In this document: one piece after another, positions 19,420 to 28,496 of the stretch
Layout: every line of letters begins with the position of its first letter
How positions within the stretch are numbered: the stretch's first letter is position 1
DNA from: Persicobacter sp. CCB-QB2
GTDB lineage: Bacteria > Bacteroidota > Bacteroidia > Cytophagales > Cyclobacteriaceae
Direction: 5' to 3'
Assembly (NCBI RefSeq): GCF_001274635.1
Contig: NZ_LBGV01000001.1
Location: forward strand, 1,240,001 to 1,304,000
DNA length: 64,000 bases
Notes under the pieces: model-generated
Databases searched by the model: none
Told to the model about the DNA's origin: nothing
What the model saw: the letters and a program-made list of their open reading frames with translations, nothing else
Program-made: the position numbers and the translations under genes

Positions 19420-21762
19420 TTAATTGTTCGCGTTTTCTACGTAGCGGAAAGAAGCCGCATTGCTGATGTCCGCTGAGTTAGTACCAATCCACAGATTGAA
19501 TTTACCTGCCTCAGGTGCTACCACATTGTTAAACGTTAAGAATTCGATAGTTGATTCATCGATACTGAACTCGATTGTTTTAGTTTCACCAGCCTTGATC
19601 ATCACTTTCTCAAAACCTTTCAATTCTTTTACCGGACGGGTCACAGAACCTGCGATGTCACGGATGTAAAGCTGAACGATTTCCTCACCGTCTACTTTAG
19701 AGGTATTGGTCACCTCAATAGAAGCTGTGATATTGCCCCCTTTAGAGAATTCATCAGAAGAAAGGTTCAAATTTTTGTACTCGAAAGATGCGTAGCTCAA
19801 ACCAAAACCGAACGGATAAAGTGGGGTGTTAGGTACATCTAAATAAGTAGATTTGTAATCTGCCCATTTTGCTGGATCTTCCGGACGACCGGTGTTCTTG
19901 TGGTTGTAGTAAATTGGAATTTGACCAACGTTGCGTGGGAAAGTCAAAGTAATTTTACCTGATGGGTTATAGTCACCGGAAATTACATCAGCAATCGCAT
20001 GTCCCGCCTGAGTACCTAAATACCAGGTCTCCAAAATGGCATCCATATTTTCTTCTTCCCAGGAAAGATCCAAAGGACGGCCACCCATCAAGACCAAAGT
20101 GATAGGCTTATTCAACTCTTTCAATGCACGCAATAATGCTTTTTGTGATTTTGGAAGGGTGATATCCGTACGTGAAGCCGCCTCACCTGTCCATTTCCAG
20201 AATTCACCCGCTGCTACGATAATTTCATCCGCATCCTGAGCTACAGCAAGTGCCTCTTCAACTTTTGACTGGATTTCTTCCGCTGTTTTTGCATTTTCTG
20301 CTTCAATCTTACGAGGTAGCGTAGCGCCTTGGGCGTATAGGAAATCTACTTTAGATTTTTTATAAGCAGCCATTAGACCTTCTTCCAGAGTTACCGATTT
20401 TTTACGGTCTCCCTTAATCGCCCAGTCACCATTCAAAGACATGCGCTCTTTTACGAATGGCCCAATCAAAGCAACTTTTTTCTTCTCTTTCTTAGCCAAT
20501 GGCAAGGTATTGTTTTCGTTTTTCAATAATACAATTGAACGCTGCGCGTTTCTTCTTGCTTCTTCAAAGTATTCCGCTTTTTCAATGGTAGCGGCCTCGC
20601 GCTCCTCATCCATATAGCGATAAGGATCTTCAAACAATCCCAGGATAAATTTCAATTCCAGAATACGAGCAGCGGCCTGGTTTACGTGATCTTCCGTAAT
20701 TTTACCTTCTTCAATCAATGCGCCAACGTGCTTGATAAATGCAGCGCCGTTCATGTCCATATCGATTCCGGCATCCAAAGATTTTTGTGCAGCTTCTTTC
20801 AAATCTTCTGCAAATCCATGGTCCACCATCTCATTAATCGCCGTGTAATCGGTTACTACCGTTCCGCGGAAATCCCACTCACCACGTAAAACATCCGAGT
20901 ACAAATATTTTGAACCCGTACAAGGTACGCCACCAATTTCATTAAAAGAAGTCATGAAAGTGGCTACACCAGCATCGATAGCTGCCTCGAATGGAGGGAA
21001 ATAAGTCTCGCGCAAAGTTCTGTCCGACATATCAGTCGTATTATAATCACGGCCAGCTTCAGCAGCACCATAAGCCACAAAGTGTTTTGCCGTTGCCAGC
21101 ATGGTATTCGGTTTTCCGAAATCTTCCCAGCTTTCGATACCCTGGAAGCCTTTAACTCGTGCTTCTGCTACTTTTTTTCCTAAGTAAACGTCTTCACCAG
21201 CTCCTTCCATTACGCGGCCCCAACGTGGATCGCGGGAAGTGTCAATCATAGGCGCGAAAGTCCAGCTGATACCAGCAGCGGTTCCTTCTTCGGCCGCAAT
21301 TCTTGCAGAACGCTCCATCAATTCCAAATCCCAGGAACAGGATTCCGCCAAAGGAATAGGGAAGGTGGTTTTATATCCGTGGATAATATCCGCAGCAAAA
21401 AGTACCGGAATATTCAAGCGGGAATTTTCAACCGCATATTGCTGCAACTGGCGAAGGCCCTTGGCACCAAATACGTTGAACATGGAGCCCACCAGGCCCT
21501 TCTCCATATATTCTTTATAATCATCCTGAATGGCTGGGCCAGTTACCGCAGTTTTACCTGGGAACTGCGTCATCTGACCAATTTTTTCTTCCAGTGTCAT
21601 TAAAGCCAATAAGGAGTCTACCTTAGCTTCAATGGTGGCATCTTTAGAATAAGATTTCCAGTCACCCGTGTGGGCTAGGCTGGATTGTGCAGTAGCGGAA
21701 AATCCCACTCCCGCAGCCAATGCTGTTCCAGCAATCAGCGATTTAAGTTTATTGATTTTCAT
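19420..21762 (-). CDS. bglX: Glycoside hydrolase family 3 beta-glucosidase (BglX-like)
   Basis: Exported ~780-residue enzyme that removes terminal beta-linked glucose from oligosaccharides. A signal peptide (SLIAGTALAAGVGFSATAQ) precedes the GH3 barrel with DPRWGRVMEGAGEDVYL, AKHFVAYGAAEAGRDYN and the nucleophile motif VVTDYTAINE (D near residue 300), then the alpha/beta sandwich domain and a C-terminal fibronectin III-like domain (YPFGFGLSYASFEYKNL). It is divergent from the propeller-HTH regulator at 22162, which is a plausible regulator. ATG at 21762 chosen for the signal peptide; an upstream in-frame start exists at 21810. Confidence 0.93.
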   Translation of the reverse strand: MKINKLKSLIAGTALAAGVGFSATAQSSLAHTGDWKSYSKDATIEAKVDSLLALMTLEEKIGQMTQFPGKTAVTGPAIQDDYKEYMEKGLVGSMFNVFGAKGLRQLQQYAVENSRLNIPVLFAADIIHGYKTTFPIPLAESCSWDLELMERSARIAAEEGTAAGISWTFAPMIDTSRDPRWGRVMEGAGEDVYLGKKVAEARVKGFQGIESWEDFGKPNTMLATAKHFVAYGAAEAGRDYNTTDMSDRTLRETYFPPFEAAIDAGVATFMTSFNEIGGVPCTGSKYLYSDVLRGEWDFRGTVVTDYTAINEMVDHGFAEDLKEAAQKSLDAGIDMDMNGAAFIKHVGALIEEGKITEDHVNQAAARILELKFILGLFEDPYRYMDEEREAATIEKAEYFEEARRNAQRSIVLLKNENNTLPLAKKEKKKVALIGPFVKERMSLNGDWAIKGDRKKSVTLEEGLMAAYKKSKVDFLYAQGATLPRKIEAENAKTAEEIQSKVEEALAVAQDADEIIVAAGEFWKWTGEAASRTDITLPKSQKALLRALKELNKPITLVLMGGRPLDLSWEEENMDAILETWYLGTQAGHAIADVISGDYNPSGKITLTFPRNVGQIPIYYNHKNTGRPEDPAKWADYKSTYLDVPNTPLYPFGFGLSYASFEYKNLNLSSDEFSKGGNITASIEVTNTSKVDGEEIVQLYIRDIAGSVTRPVKELKGFEKVMIKAGETKTIEFSIDESTIEFLTFNNVVAPEAGKFNLWIGTNSADISNAASFRYVENANN

Positions 21763-22161
21763 ATAGAAATGTATAAAGGGTTTAGTCGTAAATATGATGT
21801 CTGACCGCAAAGCGAAATAGGATGCTTTGCCTGTTTTTCCTGACCTTACAAAGATGGAGTAAAAAGGATGCTTTCCATATTTTAGTCCCCCTACAAAAGC
21901 CCTTCATGCTTGTGTTTCCTGTTATTAGCTTGTTTAGCAGGCTTTTGGTTAGTATTTGATTTTATGTGTAGGGGTGCTTGTAGTGGTGAAAACACAACAA
22001 AATTCAGCGCATAATTTTCAGTAAAGAGAAAAAATGTAGATTTTTGCTTTTGCCTTATTAGCGCAGGTTTCCCTCTGGCAAATGCTGGATCGGGTAAATT
22101 GAATGAGGTTTTGGGATAGTGTTGATTTTTATATTTATGTTGGCTTGTGGATATTTGTAGC

Positions 22162-24981
22162 ATGATAAATAGGTGGCAATGGTGTGAGGGATTTATATGG
22201 TATGGAGTTATTATTCCATTACTTTTTTTCACTTGTATTTTTGAAGCGAGTGCAGAAACTGTAGAAATTTCCCGATCCCCACGCATGCAAAATTTTAATA
22301 AACTTGCGTATGGGGCTGCTAATCAGAACTGGGATGTAGCCACTTCCGAGGCAGGTTATATTTATTTTGCAAATTCTGTAGGCCTGTTGCAATACGATAG
22401 TAAACGATGGGAGCTTTTTCCCACGAAAGAAATGCTTCGGGCGGTGAAGCCTGTAAATAATTTGATTTATGTCGGCGGAAAAGATATCCTGGGATACTAT
22501 GAAGAGACACATCAGGGTTTGATTTATCATGATCTGACTGAGCTGATCGATTTTCAGGATGAAATCTGGAAAATTATCCCGGTAGCAGAGAAAATTGTTT
22601 TTCAATCCTTCAAAGCGCTTTACATTTATGATGGCAAGCGTATCCGGCAACAAAATCTGACGGGAAATTTGACCACCTATGCTTATGGGGTTCGCGATCA
22701 CCTTTATTACCATGAGTCTCATGGGGCTTTGGTAAAAGTGAATTTGGAAGGAGGGCGACAGGTTTTTGAAGAGCAAATGCTGAAGCAGTGGAAGGTGAAG
22801 TTTATTTATGAACTTGAGCAAGACCAACTATTGCTGGGGACCTTGCGCCATGGCTTGTTCTTATATGATCAGGAAGGAATAAGCCCTTTGGAAAATGAAC
22901 TTTCTGAACTCCTGAAAAAATATCAAATCAATAAAGCCATTCCCTTACCCCAATTGGGTTGGTTTGCTTTTGCCACCATGAATCAAGGGGTGCTGATCGC
23001 GCATTTGGATGGTAGGATTCGTCATCATTTAGATACCCAGAATGGGCTGTCGGATAATCGGATTCATGGCCTGGCTTATAAAAATGGTGCCCTATGGGTT
23101 GGGACGGAAAATGGTATTTCTCAGGTAGTCCTGGATGATCCGCTCTATTTTTTTCATGATCCCCTGGTACAGTTGGGCGCTATTGAAGATGCAATAGCCT
23201 TTGATGGACATTATTATATTGGGACGAATCAGGGCGTTTATGTTAGTGACGGCGCCTTGGAGGATCCGGATCATCGGCTAGAATTAATTCCGGGAACGGA
23301 TGGGCAGGTTTGGAAATTTTCCATTGTTCATGGGACGCTGTTTTGTGGGCATAATGATGGGGTGTTTCAACTCCAGGGGAAAGTTGCCAGGAAAATTTCC
23401 TCCCGTGGCGGGGCTTATCAATTAATTGCGCCCCAGGACAAAGAGGATTTAATGATCACTACAGGGTATCGGGGATTGGAAGTCTATCAGAAATCTGAGG
23501 GGGATTGGAAGCATCTTCGATTCATTCCCGGCTTTGATCAGGTACTTCATTATCTGTTGCCGCTGGAGGATGGGAGCTATTTGGCTTCCGGACCTAATAA
23601 AAATTTGTGGCAATTTCGATTGGATGAAAAATGCGTTAAAATTTTGGAATTAGAGGATTTGCGGGTAGATGCGCAACTGAAAAATTCAGGGAATTTAAAA
23701 TTGGATTTTTGGGCCGGGGAGGCCTTGATTATTGGCAAAGATTCGGTGTTTCGATTCAATCAAGACGGAATTTCCGCCGGGCCTGAAGAGTTGCAGGGGG
23801 TGCAGGAAATCTCAGCTCGCAATGGGGATTTTCATTTGTTGAATCAAAGAGGGCAATTGGTGCTCTGGGATTTGAAAAAAGGGCAGCGGGTAAGCTTGCC
23901 CAAGCATGTGGAACGGCAGGCTGATCTTCAGATCTTTGGTAAAGAGAAACTGATTCCATTTGGGACGGCCTTATTTTTTATCCCGATCGAAAAAGGATTT
24001 GAGATTTTGAATGTTGCCCAATTAAATGACAGGACTACTCCCGCCTATGCGCCGGTAATGAGAGGTATTTCCTGGAAGAATGAGCGGACGGATGAATTTT
24101 TTGAAAATATTGAGCAAGATGAAATTCCTTATGCATACAATTCCGTAAATCTTCGTTTCACGGATTTTAACTATTTAGAGGAAGTTCCCTATGAATACCA
24201 ACTATCGGGTTATCATCAGGAGTGGATGCTTTTAGGTGGTCAGGAGAATTTGACTTTTGGTAACTTACCTGCCGGGCAATATCAGTTTCTTTTGAGGAAT
24301 CCTTCAGGGGATGTTTTTCCTTTAACGGATTTTGAAATTTCACCTCCCTGGTATAAAAATTCATGGTCGATCTTATTGTATGTGATGGTCCTGATCAGCT
24401 TGATTGGCCTGGCCTGGAAATGGCATCAGCTAAGAATGCGCAAGCTTACTTTGGAAATGTTGCAGCGTAAGCGAATGCTTTTGAAGCAACAAAGGCAGGA
24501 GAATGAATGGCGTTTAAAAGAAATGGAGCGTTTGCAACTGGAAGAAGAGGTTTCGGAAAGTAATCGGGAGCTTTCTCGTATCATGGCCCGCCATGGTAAA
24601 AACCGGGAGTTGATCGGAAAGCTCCGTGAGGAAGTAAACAAACTAAAGGATAAGGGGAACATCGGCCAAACAAAAGCGCTGACTAAGCTGCACGATATTA
24701 TTGATAATAATTTGGATGAGGTTAAGGATTGGCAGGTATTCGAATCGGCCTTTAATCAAAAACATGCCAACTTTTTCACCCATTTAAAAAAGGCGCATCC
24801 TCAGTTGACGGCCGAAGATTTAAAACTTTGTGCTTACCTGAAAATGCACTTAAGCACCAAAGAGTTGGCGCCCATTTTTAATATTACCCCTAAATCAGTA
24901 GAGGTAAAGCGTTATCGTTTGCGAAAAAAGATGGACCTTCCCAAAGAGAAGAGTTTACAGGAGTATTTGGATAATTTTTAA
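22162..24981 (+). CDS. Propeller/Y_Y_Y membrane sensor with LuxR-type HTH
   Basis: 939-residue one-component transmembrane regulator. Signal/anchor segment at the start, two regulator-propeller halves in the periplasm (MQNFNKLAYGAANQNWDVAT, NGLSDNRIHGLAYKNGALWVGTENGI), a Y_Y_Y domain near 640-710, one transmembrane helix (SWSILLYVMVLISLIGLAW), a coiled coil rich in K, R, E and a C-terminal HTH (LTAEDLKLCAYLKMHLSTKELAPIFNITPKSVEVKRYRLRKKM). Such proteins sense glycan breakdown products and bind DNA directly with no kinase step. Orientation suggests control of the GH3 gene. Start at ATG 22162 rather than GTG 22147. Confidence 0.85.
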   Translation: MINRWQWCEGFIWYGVIIPLLFFTCIFEASAETVEISRSPRMQNFNKLAYGAANQNWDVATSEAGYIYFANSVGLLQYDSKRWELFPTKEMLRAVKPVNNLIYVGGKDILGYYEETHQGLIYHDLTELIDFQDEIWKIIPVAEKIVFQSFKALYIYDGKRIRQQNLTGNLTTYAYGVRDHLYYHESHGALVKVNLEGGRQVFEEQMLKQWKVKFIYELEQDQLLLGTLRHGLFLYDQEGISPLENELSELLKKYQINKAIPLPQLGWFAFATMNQGVLIAHLDGRIRHHLDTQNGLSDNRIHGLAYKNGALWVGTENGISQVVLDDPLYFFHDPLVQLGAIEDAIAFDGHYYIGTNQGVYVSDGALEDPDHRLELIPGTDGQVWKFSIVHGTLFCGHNDGVFQLQGKVARKISSRGGAYQLIAPQDKEDLMITTGYRGLEVYQKSEGDWKHLRFIPGFDQVLHYLLPLEDGSYLASGPNKNLWQFRLDEKCVKILELEDLRVDAQLKNSGNLKLDFWAGEALIIGKDSVFRFNQDGISAGPEELQGVQEISARNGDFHLLNQRGQLVLWDLKKGQRVSLPKHVERQADLQIFGKEKLIPFGTALFFIPIEKGFEILNVAQLNDRTTPAYAPVMRGISWKNERTDEFFENIEQDEIPYAYNSVNLRFTDFNYLEEVPYEYQLSGYHQEWMLLGGQENLTFGNLPAGQYQFLLRNPSGDVFPLTDFEISPPWYKNSWSILLYVMVLISLIGLAWKWHQLRMRKLTLEMLQRKRMLLKQQRQENEWRLKEMERLQLEEEVSESNRELSRIMARHGKNRELIGKLREEVNKLKDKGNIGQTKALTKLHDIIDNNLDEVKDWQVFESAFNQKHANFFTHLKKAHPQLTAEDLKLCAYLKMHLSTKELAPIFNITPKSVEVKRYRLRKKMDLPKEKSLQEYLDNF

Positions 24982-24984
24982 AGC

Positions 24985-25314
24985 ATGAGTGTTTCTTATA
25001 AAGCCGCAGACACCAATTACACGCCCAAGCATTGGAAATTTTTAGCAAGGAAATTTAAAGGCGAAATTAAGCAAGCCATTTTTTATGAAGATGGCCGGGT
25101 GAATCGATTTGAATTTTCCTTTCAAAGAGACGGGCAACGGTTTCTTTTTTTAGCTTTTGATGGCGTTTCTCCTGGCAGCAGGGGGAGAGGAAGAGCAGTT
25201 TTTACCAGCCTGAGAATGGAGGTTCCCGAAAAGGATCCTGAATTTATTTTGCGGCCAGCAATTCCAACAGTGGATTTCTTTAACCGTTTGGTCTTTAGAA
25301 AAAATTATACTTAG
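24985..25314 (+). CDS. Hypothetical protein; possibly the 5' part of a gene split by a MITE-like repeat
   Basis: 109 residues starting 3 bases after the propeller-HTH stop, so very likely co-transcribed. Contains RVNRFEFSFQRDGQRFLFLAFDGVSPGSRGRGR and ends FNRLVFRKNYT at a TAG that is also the target duplication of the repeat that follows. Across the repeat the same frame continues with coding-like sequence to 25788. No family recognised. Confidence 0.6.
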   Translation: MSVSYKAADTNYTPKHWKFLARKFKGEIKQAIFYEDGRVNRFEFSFQRDGQRFLFLAFDGVSPGSRGRGRAVFTSLRMEVPEKDPEFILRPAIPTVDFFNRLVFRKNYT

Positions 25315-25529
25315 CCCGGATTATTCATGCTTAAATCCTCGTTTAGCTGTAAGGCGGAAAAAATGATGGAATAGTTTCCTATTTCGAGTTTTTTCCAACG
25401 AAACAGATGAATGAGGAGAAAGCAAGCTTTCGCAAATTTGGGCTATTATAATTCAAAGAAAATAAGTTTTTAAGAACTGAGAATAAGCCGCTTGCTTCTG
25501 GTTAAAAATATAGCGGTGAATAATTCGGG
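25315..25529. mobile_element. MITE-like 215-bp repeat with terminal inverted repeats
   Basis: Starts CCCGGATTATTCA and ends TGAATAATTCGGG, a 13-base terminal inverted repeat with one mismatch, flanked by the direct repeat TTAG (25311-25314 and 25530-25533). Contains no gene. A related sequence occurs at 26662 and more diverged ones at 8017 and 37110. It looks like a non-autonomous element; no transposase with matching ends is in the window. Confidence 0.65.
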
Positions 25530-25533
25530 TTAG

Positions 25534-25788
25534 GGCACCGCACTTGATGGTATATATTCGCTGTATGCGGAAGAGGCAACATTTGCGATGCAGTTCTCCA
25601 AAGGGCTGACTTTTCTGACTAAAATGCCGTCAACTATTGTTTGTGATAATCAAACCTATGATTGGGTCACCACCCAGCGATATCTGGAAGTCAGAACGCC
25701 CTCCCTTTTGTTGGGGAAAAAGGAGGTAGAGCATTTTTTAGCCCTGGCGTTTGATTTGGTTTTTCAATATCAGGAGATCGTTAGTTAG
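25534..25788 (+). pseudogene. Probable 3' part of the gene interrupted by the repeat
   Basis: Open without a proper start from just after TAG 25531: GTALDGIYSLYAEEATFAMQ, then a WVTTQRYLEVRTPSLLLGKKE segment to TAG 25786. Phase matches the 24985 frame when the repeat and one TTAG are removed, but a TAG remains at the joint, so one further change is needed to rebuild an open gene. Confidence 0.4.
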
Positions 25789-26569
25789 ATGAGATTTCTT
25801 CCTGCTGAAATACATTGACCACACTTTCAGGAAGCTGGTGAAGCATGATCGCTCTGTTAGGAGATTCTGGTAAATAACAAATGGGATATTCTAACTCCCT
25901 GCTATAGGAATTTTCTCCCCTTTGTCTCAAATAGTAAATATGTTTTTTGTGATGCTCATCTTGAAAAGAAAATTCAAATTGATAAACAGGCTCGTCATTT
26001 ACAGTTATGGAGGTCTCATAAAATTTGACTAAGTGAGCAATAGTAAGCTGCCCTTGCTCCACAATTTTGATTGTCCGAATGCTGGCGTAAACATAATATA
26101 CTATGCCGAGGAAGCATAACGTTAGTAGGATGCAGAAAAACACAAAACCCGGAGTGTTGGATTGGGTATTGGATAATCCTTTGATCCGATGAATATCTGG
26201 ATTTTCCAGGCTATATTCGATTTCTACTTCCTCTTGGAGTTGGTATTTGGCTTTTTTGGAGAATGAACTCCATTGTTTATCTCCCCATGGGGAATGAAAG
26301 GTGTATACATATTCGTAGTCGGTCACTTCATCCTCATCATCATAGATTTTATAGATGTTGTCAATGGTGCCTTTACCAATGGCAACCTCACTTCTTAGGT
26401 GTCGAAATTCTTGCCAATTGATTTGAGTAGATATGATGAAGGTAATTCCCATTAGCACGCAAAAAACGAGCAAGGGAATCCAAATAATCTTTTTTAAAAA
26501 TATATCAAACTTTAAACTTCTGGAAAGTTCTCGTTGAGTCAGGTTCATAATTGAAAAATAGGTTTTCAT
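25781..26569 (-). CDS. Two-TM protein, DUF3592-like
   Basis: 262 residues with one TM near the start (IIWIPLLVFCVLMGITFII), an extracytoplasmic beta domain with GDKQWSSFSKKAKYQLQEEV and EIEYSLENPDIHRIKG, a second TM (FVFFCILLTLCFLGIVYYVYA) and a second similar beta domain. The pattern (Y-x-P ... P-x-x-x-R-I) resembles DUF3592 proteins. Function unknown. It lies between two copies of the dispersed repeat and overlaps the end of the preceding fragment by 8 bases on the opposite strand. Confidence 0.6.
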   Translation of the reverse strand: MKTYFSIMNLTQRELSRSLKFDIFLKKIIWIPLLVFCVLMGITFIISTQINWQEFRHLRSEVAIGKGTIDNIYKIYDDEDEVTDYEYVYTFHSPWGDKQWSSFSKKAKYQLQEEVEIEYSLENPDIHRIKGLSNTQSNTPGFVFFCILLTLCFLGIVYYVYASIRTIKIVEQGQLTIAHLVKFYETSITVNDEPVYQFEFSFQDEHHKKHIYYLRQRGENSYSRELEYPICYLPESPNRAIMLHQLPESVVNVFQQEEISSN

Positions 26570-26661
26570 AAATATGGGAAAACATTTTAAATATCAATAG
26601 ATCTTATTAGTTAAATATTGGGATTGAGATGATTAATAAATTATAATAAGTCCCGTTTTAA

Positions 26662-26800
26662 GCCGGATTATTATGCTTATATCCTCATTTAACTGAAAGG
26701 CGGAAAAAATGAAGGGATATTTCTGTTTTGAGATTTTTTCAACAAGCCAGAGGAATGAGTAGAAAGCAAGTTTACCTTATTTTGGGCGATGGGAAATTCA
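26662..26800. repeat. Second copy of the dispersed repeat (no right terminus seen)
   Basis: GCCGGATTATT, AAGGCGGAAAAAATGA and AGAGGAATGAGTAGAAAGCA align in order with the 25.3-kb element at clearly above-chance identity over ~140 bases. The right terminal inverted repeat is missing. Confidence 0.6.
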
Positions 26801-26860
26801 GTAAAATCAATAATTTTTGTTTGATAACAAATAATCTTGCATCCATCGTCTAAGACCCGG

Positions 26861-26891
26861 GAGTCATAGGGCTAAAGTAGCCCGATAACTC
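26861..26891. repeat. 13-bp imperfect hairpin
   Basis: GAGTCATAGGGCT and AGCCCGATAACTC pair at 11 of 13 positions around a 5-base loop (AAAGT). No T-run on either strand. It lies 180 bases upstream of the SDR gene. Confidence 0.5.
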
Positions 26892-27068
26892 CACAAATTA
26901 CTGTTATGAATGCTCCCTGGCCAACACCCTATAAACACTTTATGATAAAATAGGTGATTTTTTTGCGTCTTTATGCACACTACATTATCAGTAATTCCTA
27001 ATTCAGGTTTAATCGCTGAAGTCTGAATTTATCTTTATTTGGATTTTTATTAGTTACGTTTATAGTCA

Positions 27069-27842
27069 ATGAGCAAAATGAATACAGAAAAAATAGCAGT
27101 GGTTACAGGTGGGTCAAGAGGAATAGGTAAGGGGATTTCAAAAGTTTTTGCTTCTCAGGGGTATAAGGTGGTTGTGCTTGCCAGGGATGCTGCCCATGGA
27201 AAAGTAGTGGTTACTGAATTGAGAAAAGAAGGAGGTGATGTGATTTTTATTTCCTGTGATGTGAGTCAGGAGGAAAGTGTAAAAAAATCCATGCAGGAAA
27301 TTGTAAATATATATGGTCGTATTGATGTTTTATGTGCTAATGCTGGTATTTTCCCTCAACAGTCATTAGATACTATGGACGGTTCGCAGTGGGATCATGT
27401 CATGGCGACCAATTTGAAAAGTCTTTTTTTGACGGTGAAGTATGCCAGCGTTCCCATGAGAAAACAAAAGTGGGGGAGAATTATTGTGACTTCTTCCATC
27501 ACGGGCCCCATTACCGGCTATGCAGGTTGGACCCACTATGCCGCCTCTAAGGCAGGGCAGTTGGGGTTTATAAAAACAGCGTCTTTGGAATTGGCTAAAG
27601 ATAATATTACGGTAAATGCAGTCTTGCCGGGAAATATAATCACTGAAGGTCTTGAAGAATTGGGAAGTGATTATTTGGCAGAAATGGCGGCCACTATTCC
27701 GATGAAACGCTTGGGCGCTCCTGAAGACATTGGAAATGCGGCTTTATTTTTTGCTTCCGAAGCGGCTTCTTATATTACCGGGCAACATTTGGTGGTGGAT
27801 GGTGGACAGGTGCTGCCAGAATCTTTAGAAGCGATGCTGTGA
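27069..27842 (+). CDS. Short-chain dehydrogenase/reductase (FabG-like)
   Basis: 257-residue classical SDR, NAD(P)H-dependent. Rossmann motif TGGSRGIGKG, NAG motif CANAGIF, catalytic Ser in TSSITG and Y-x-x-x-K in HYAASKAG, and the GPEDIGNAALFF..YITGQHLVVDGG end. FabG-like by these motifs, but it is away from any fatty-acid genes, so a role as a general ketoreductase is equally possible. Monocistronic. Confidence 0.85.
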   Translation: MSKMNTEKIAVVTGGSRGIGKGISKVFASQGYKVVVLARDAAHGKVVVTELRKEGGDVIFISCDVSQEESVKKSMQEIVNIYGRIDVLCANAGIFPQQSLDTMDGSQWDHVMATNLKSLFLTVKYASVPMRKQKWGRIIVTSSITGPITGYAGWTHYAASKAGQLGFIKTASLELAKDNITVNAVLPGNIITEGLEELGSDYLAEMAATIPMKRLGAPEDIGNAALFFASEAASYITGQHLVVDGGQVLPESLEAML

Positions 27843-28130
27843 TTGAGGTCGTTGAAGGTTTTCAGGGGGATCTCCCTATGCTATTGAAAGTATTTGACTA
27901 TCAAAAGAAAAGGCTGCCGGAATTTGTTTATGATTCCATTCCCTATGGCTCGGAGATGGGAAGCATTTCTCAAGATTTTGAATGAGCTTTCCGGACGTAT
28001 TGAAATACTCCTATTACTGCCAGGGACATAATTCATAGGAGGAAGAAATAATGGAAAAGGGCGGCTGATTTACAAGGAGGGGATGTTGGTCTCATAATTT
28101 GTTTGGATATTGGGGCCAAGAAAAATTTAA

Positions 28131-28157
28131 AGCGGAGCTTGGGGCCCCGCTTTTTTA
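28131..28157. terminator. Hairpin terminator
   Basis: AGCGGAGCTTGGGGCCCCGCT with TTTTTT on the plus strand and AAA/TTT flanks for the other. It could serve the SDR side or the small minus-strand gene next to it. Confidence 0.6.
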
Positions 28158-28250
28158 TTAATATTTGATCATGTTAAATATCAGATAAATGAACAGTAGT
28201 ACTAAGTTGAGAAGGGTGAGCCATTTGATCGTTTTCCACATTGCTTTCAT
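28158..28250 (-). CDS. Possible 30-residue single-TM protein
   Basis: Reads MKAMWKTIKWLTLLNLVLLF followed by IYLIFNMIKY: a short basic head, one 18-20 residue hydrophobic helix and a basic tail, typical of bacterial small membrane proteins. It ends exactly at the terminator hairpin on the minus strand. No strong ribosome site was seen, so confidence is moderate. Confidence 0.4.
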   Translation of the reverse strand: MKAMWKTIKWLTLLNLVLLFIYLIFNMIKY

Positions 28251-28420
28251 GAAATAAAATCTTATCACCTGAAAAATGGAAACGAATAGGATGGTTTCAG
28301 GTTTTAGTGCCCGCATTGCGGACTTGATTTTTTGGCAATGTTTGATCGTGATTTTCAGTTTTTTACCAAAAGAAAAGAAATTGCGATCAATAATCTTGAT
28401 GAGCTTAGTAAATTTATAAT

Positions 28421-28464
28421 AAAAAAGCGACCAATCTCATTATCGAATGATTAGTCGCTTTTTT
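28421..28464 (-). terminator. Intrinsic terminator after cytolysin-family gene
   Basis: AAAAAGCGAC ... GTCGCTTTTTT stem extended by AATC/GATT, giving a long T-run on the minus strand 33 bases past the stop. Confidence 0.85.
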
Positions 28465-28496
28465 CCTTAGAGCTTTACCCTTATGTCCGGATAAAA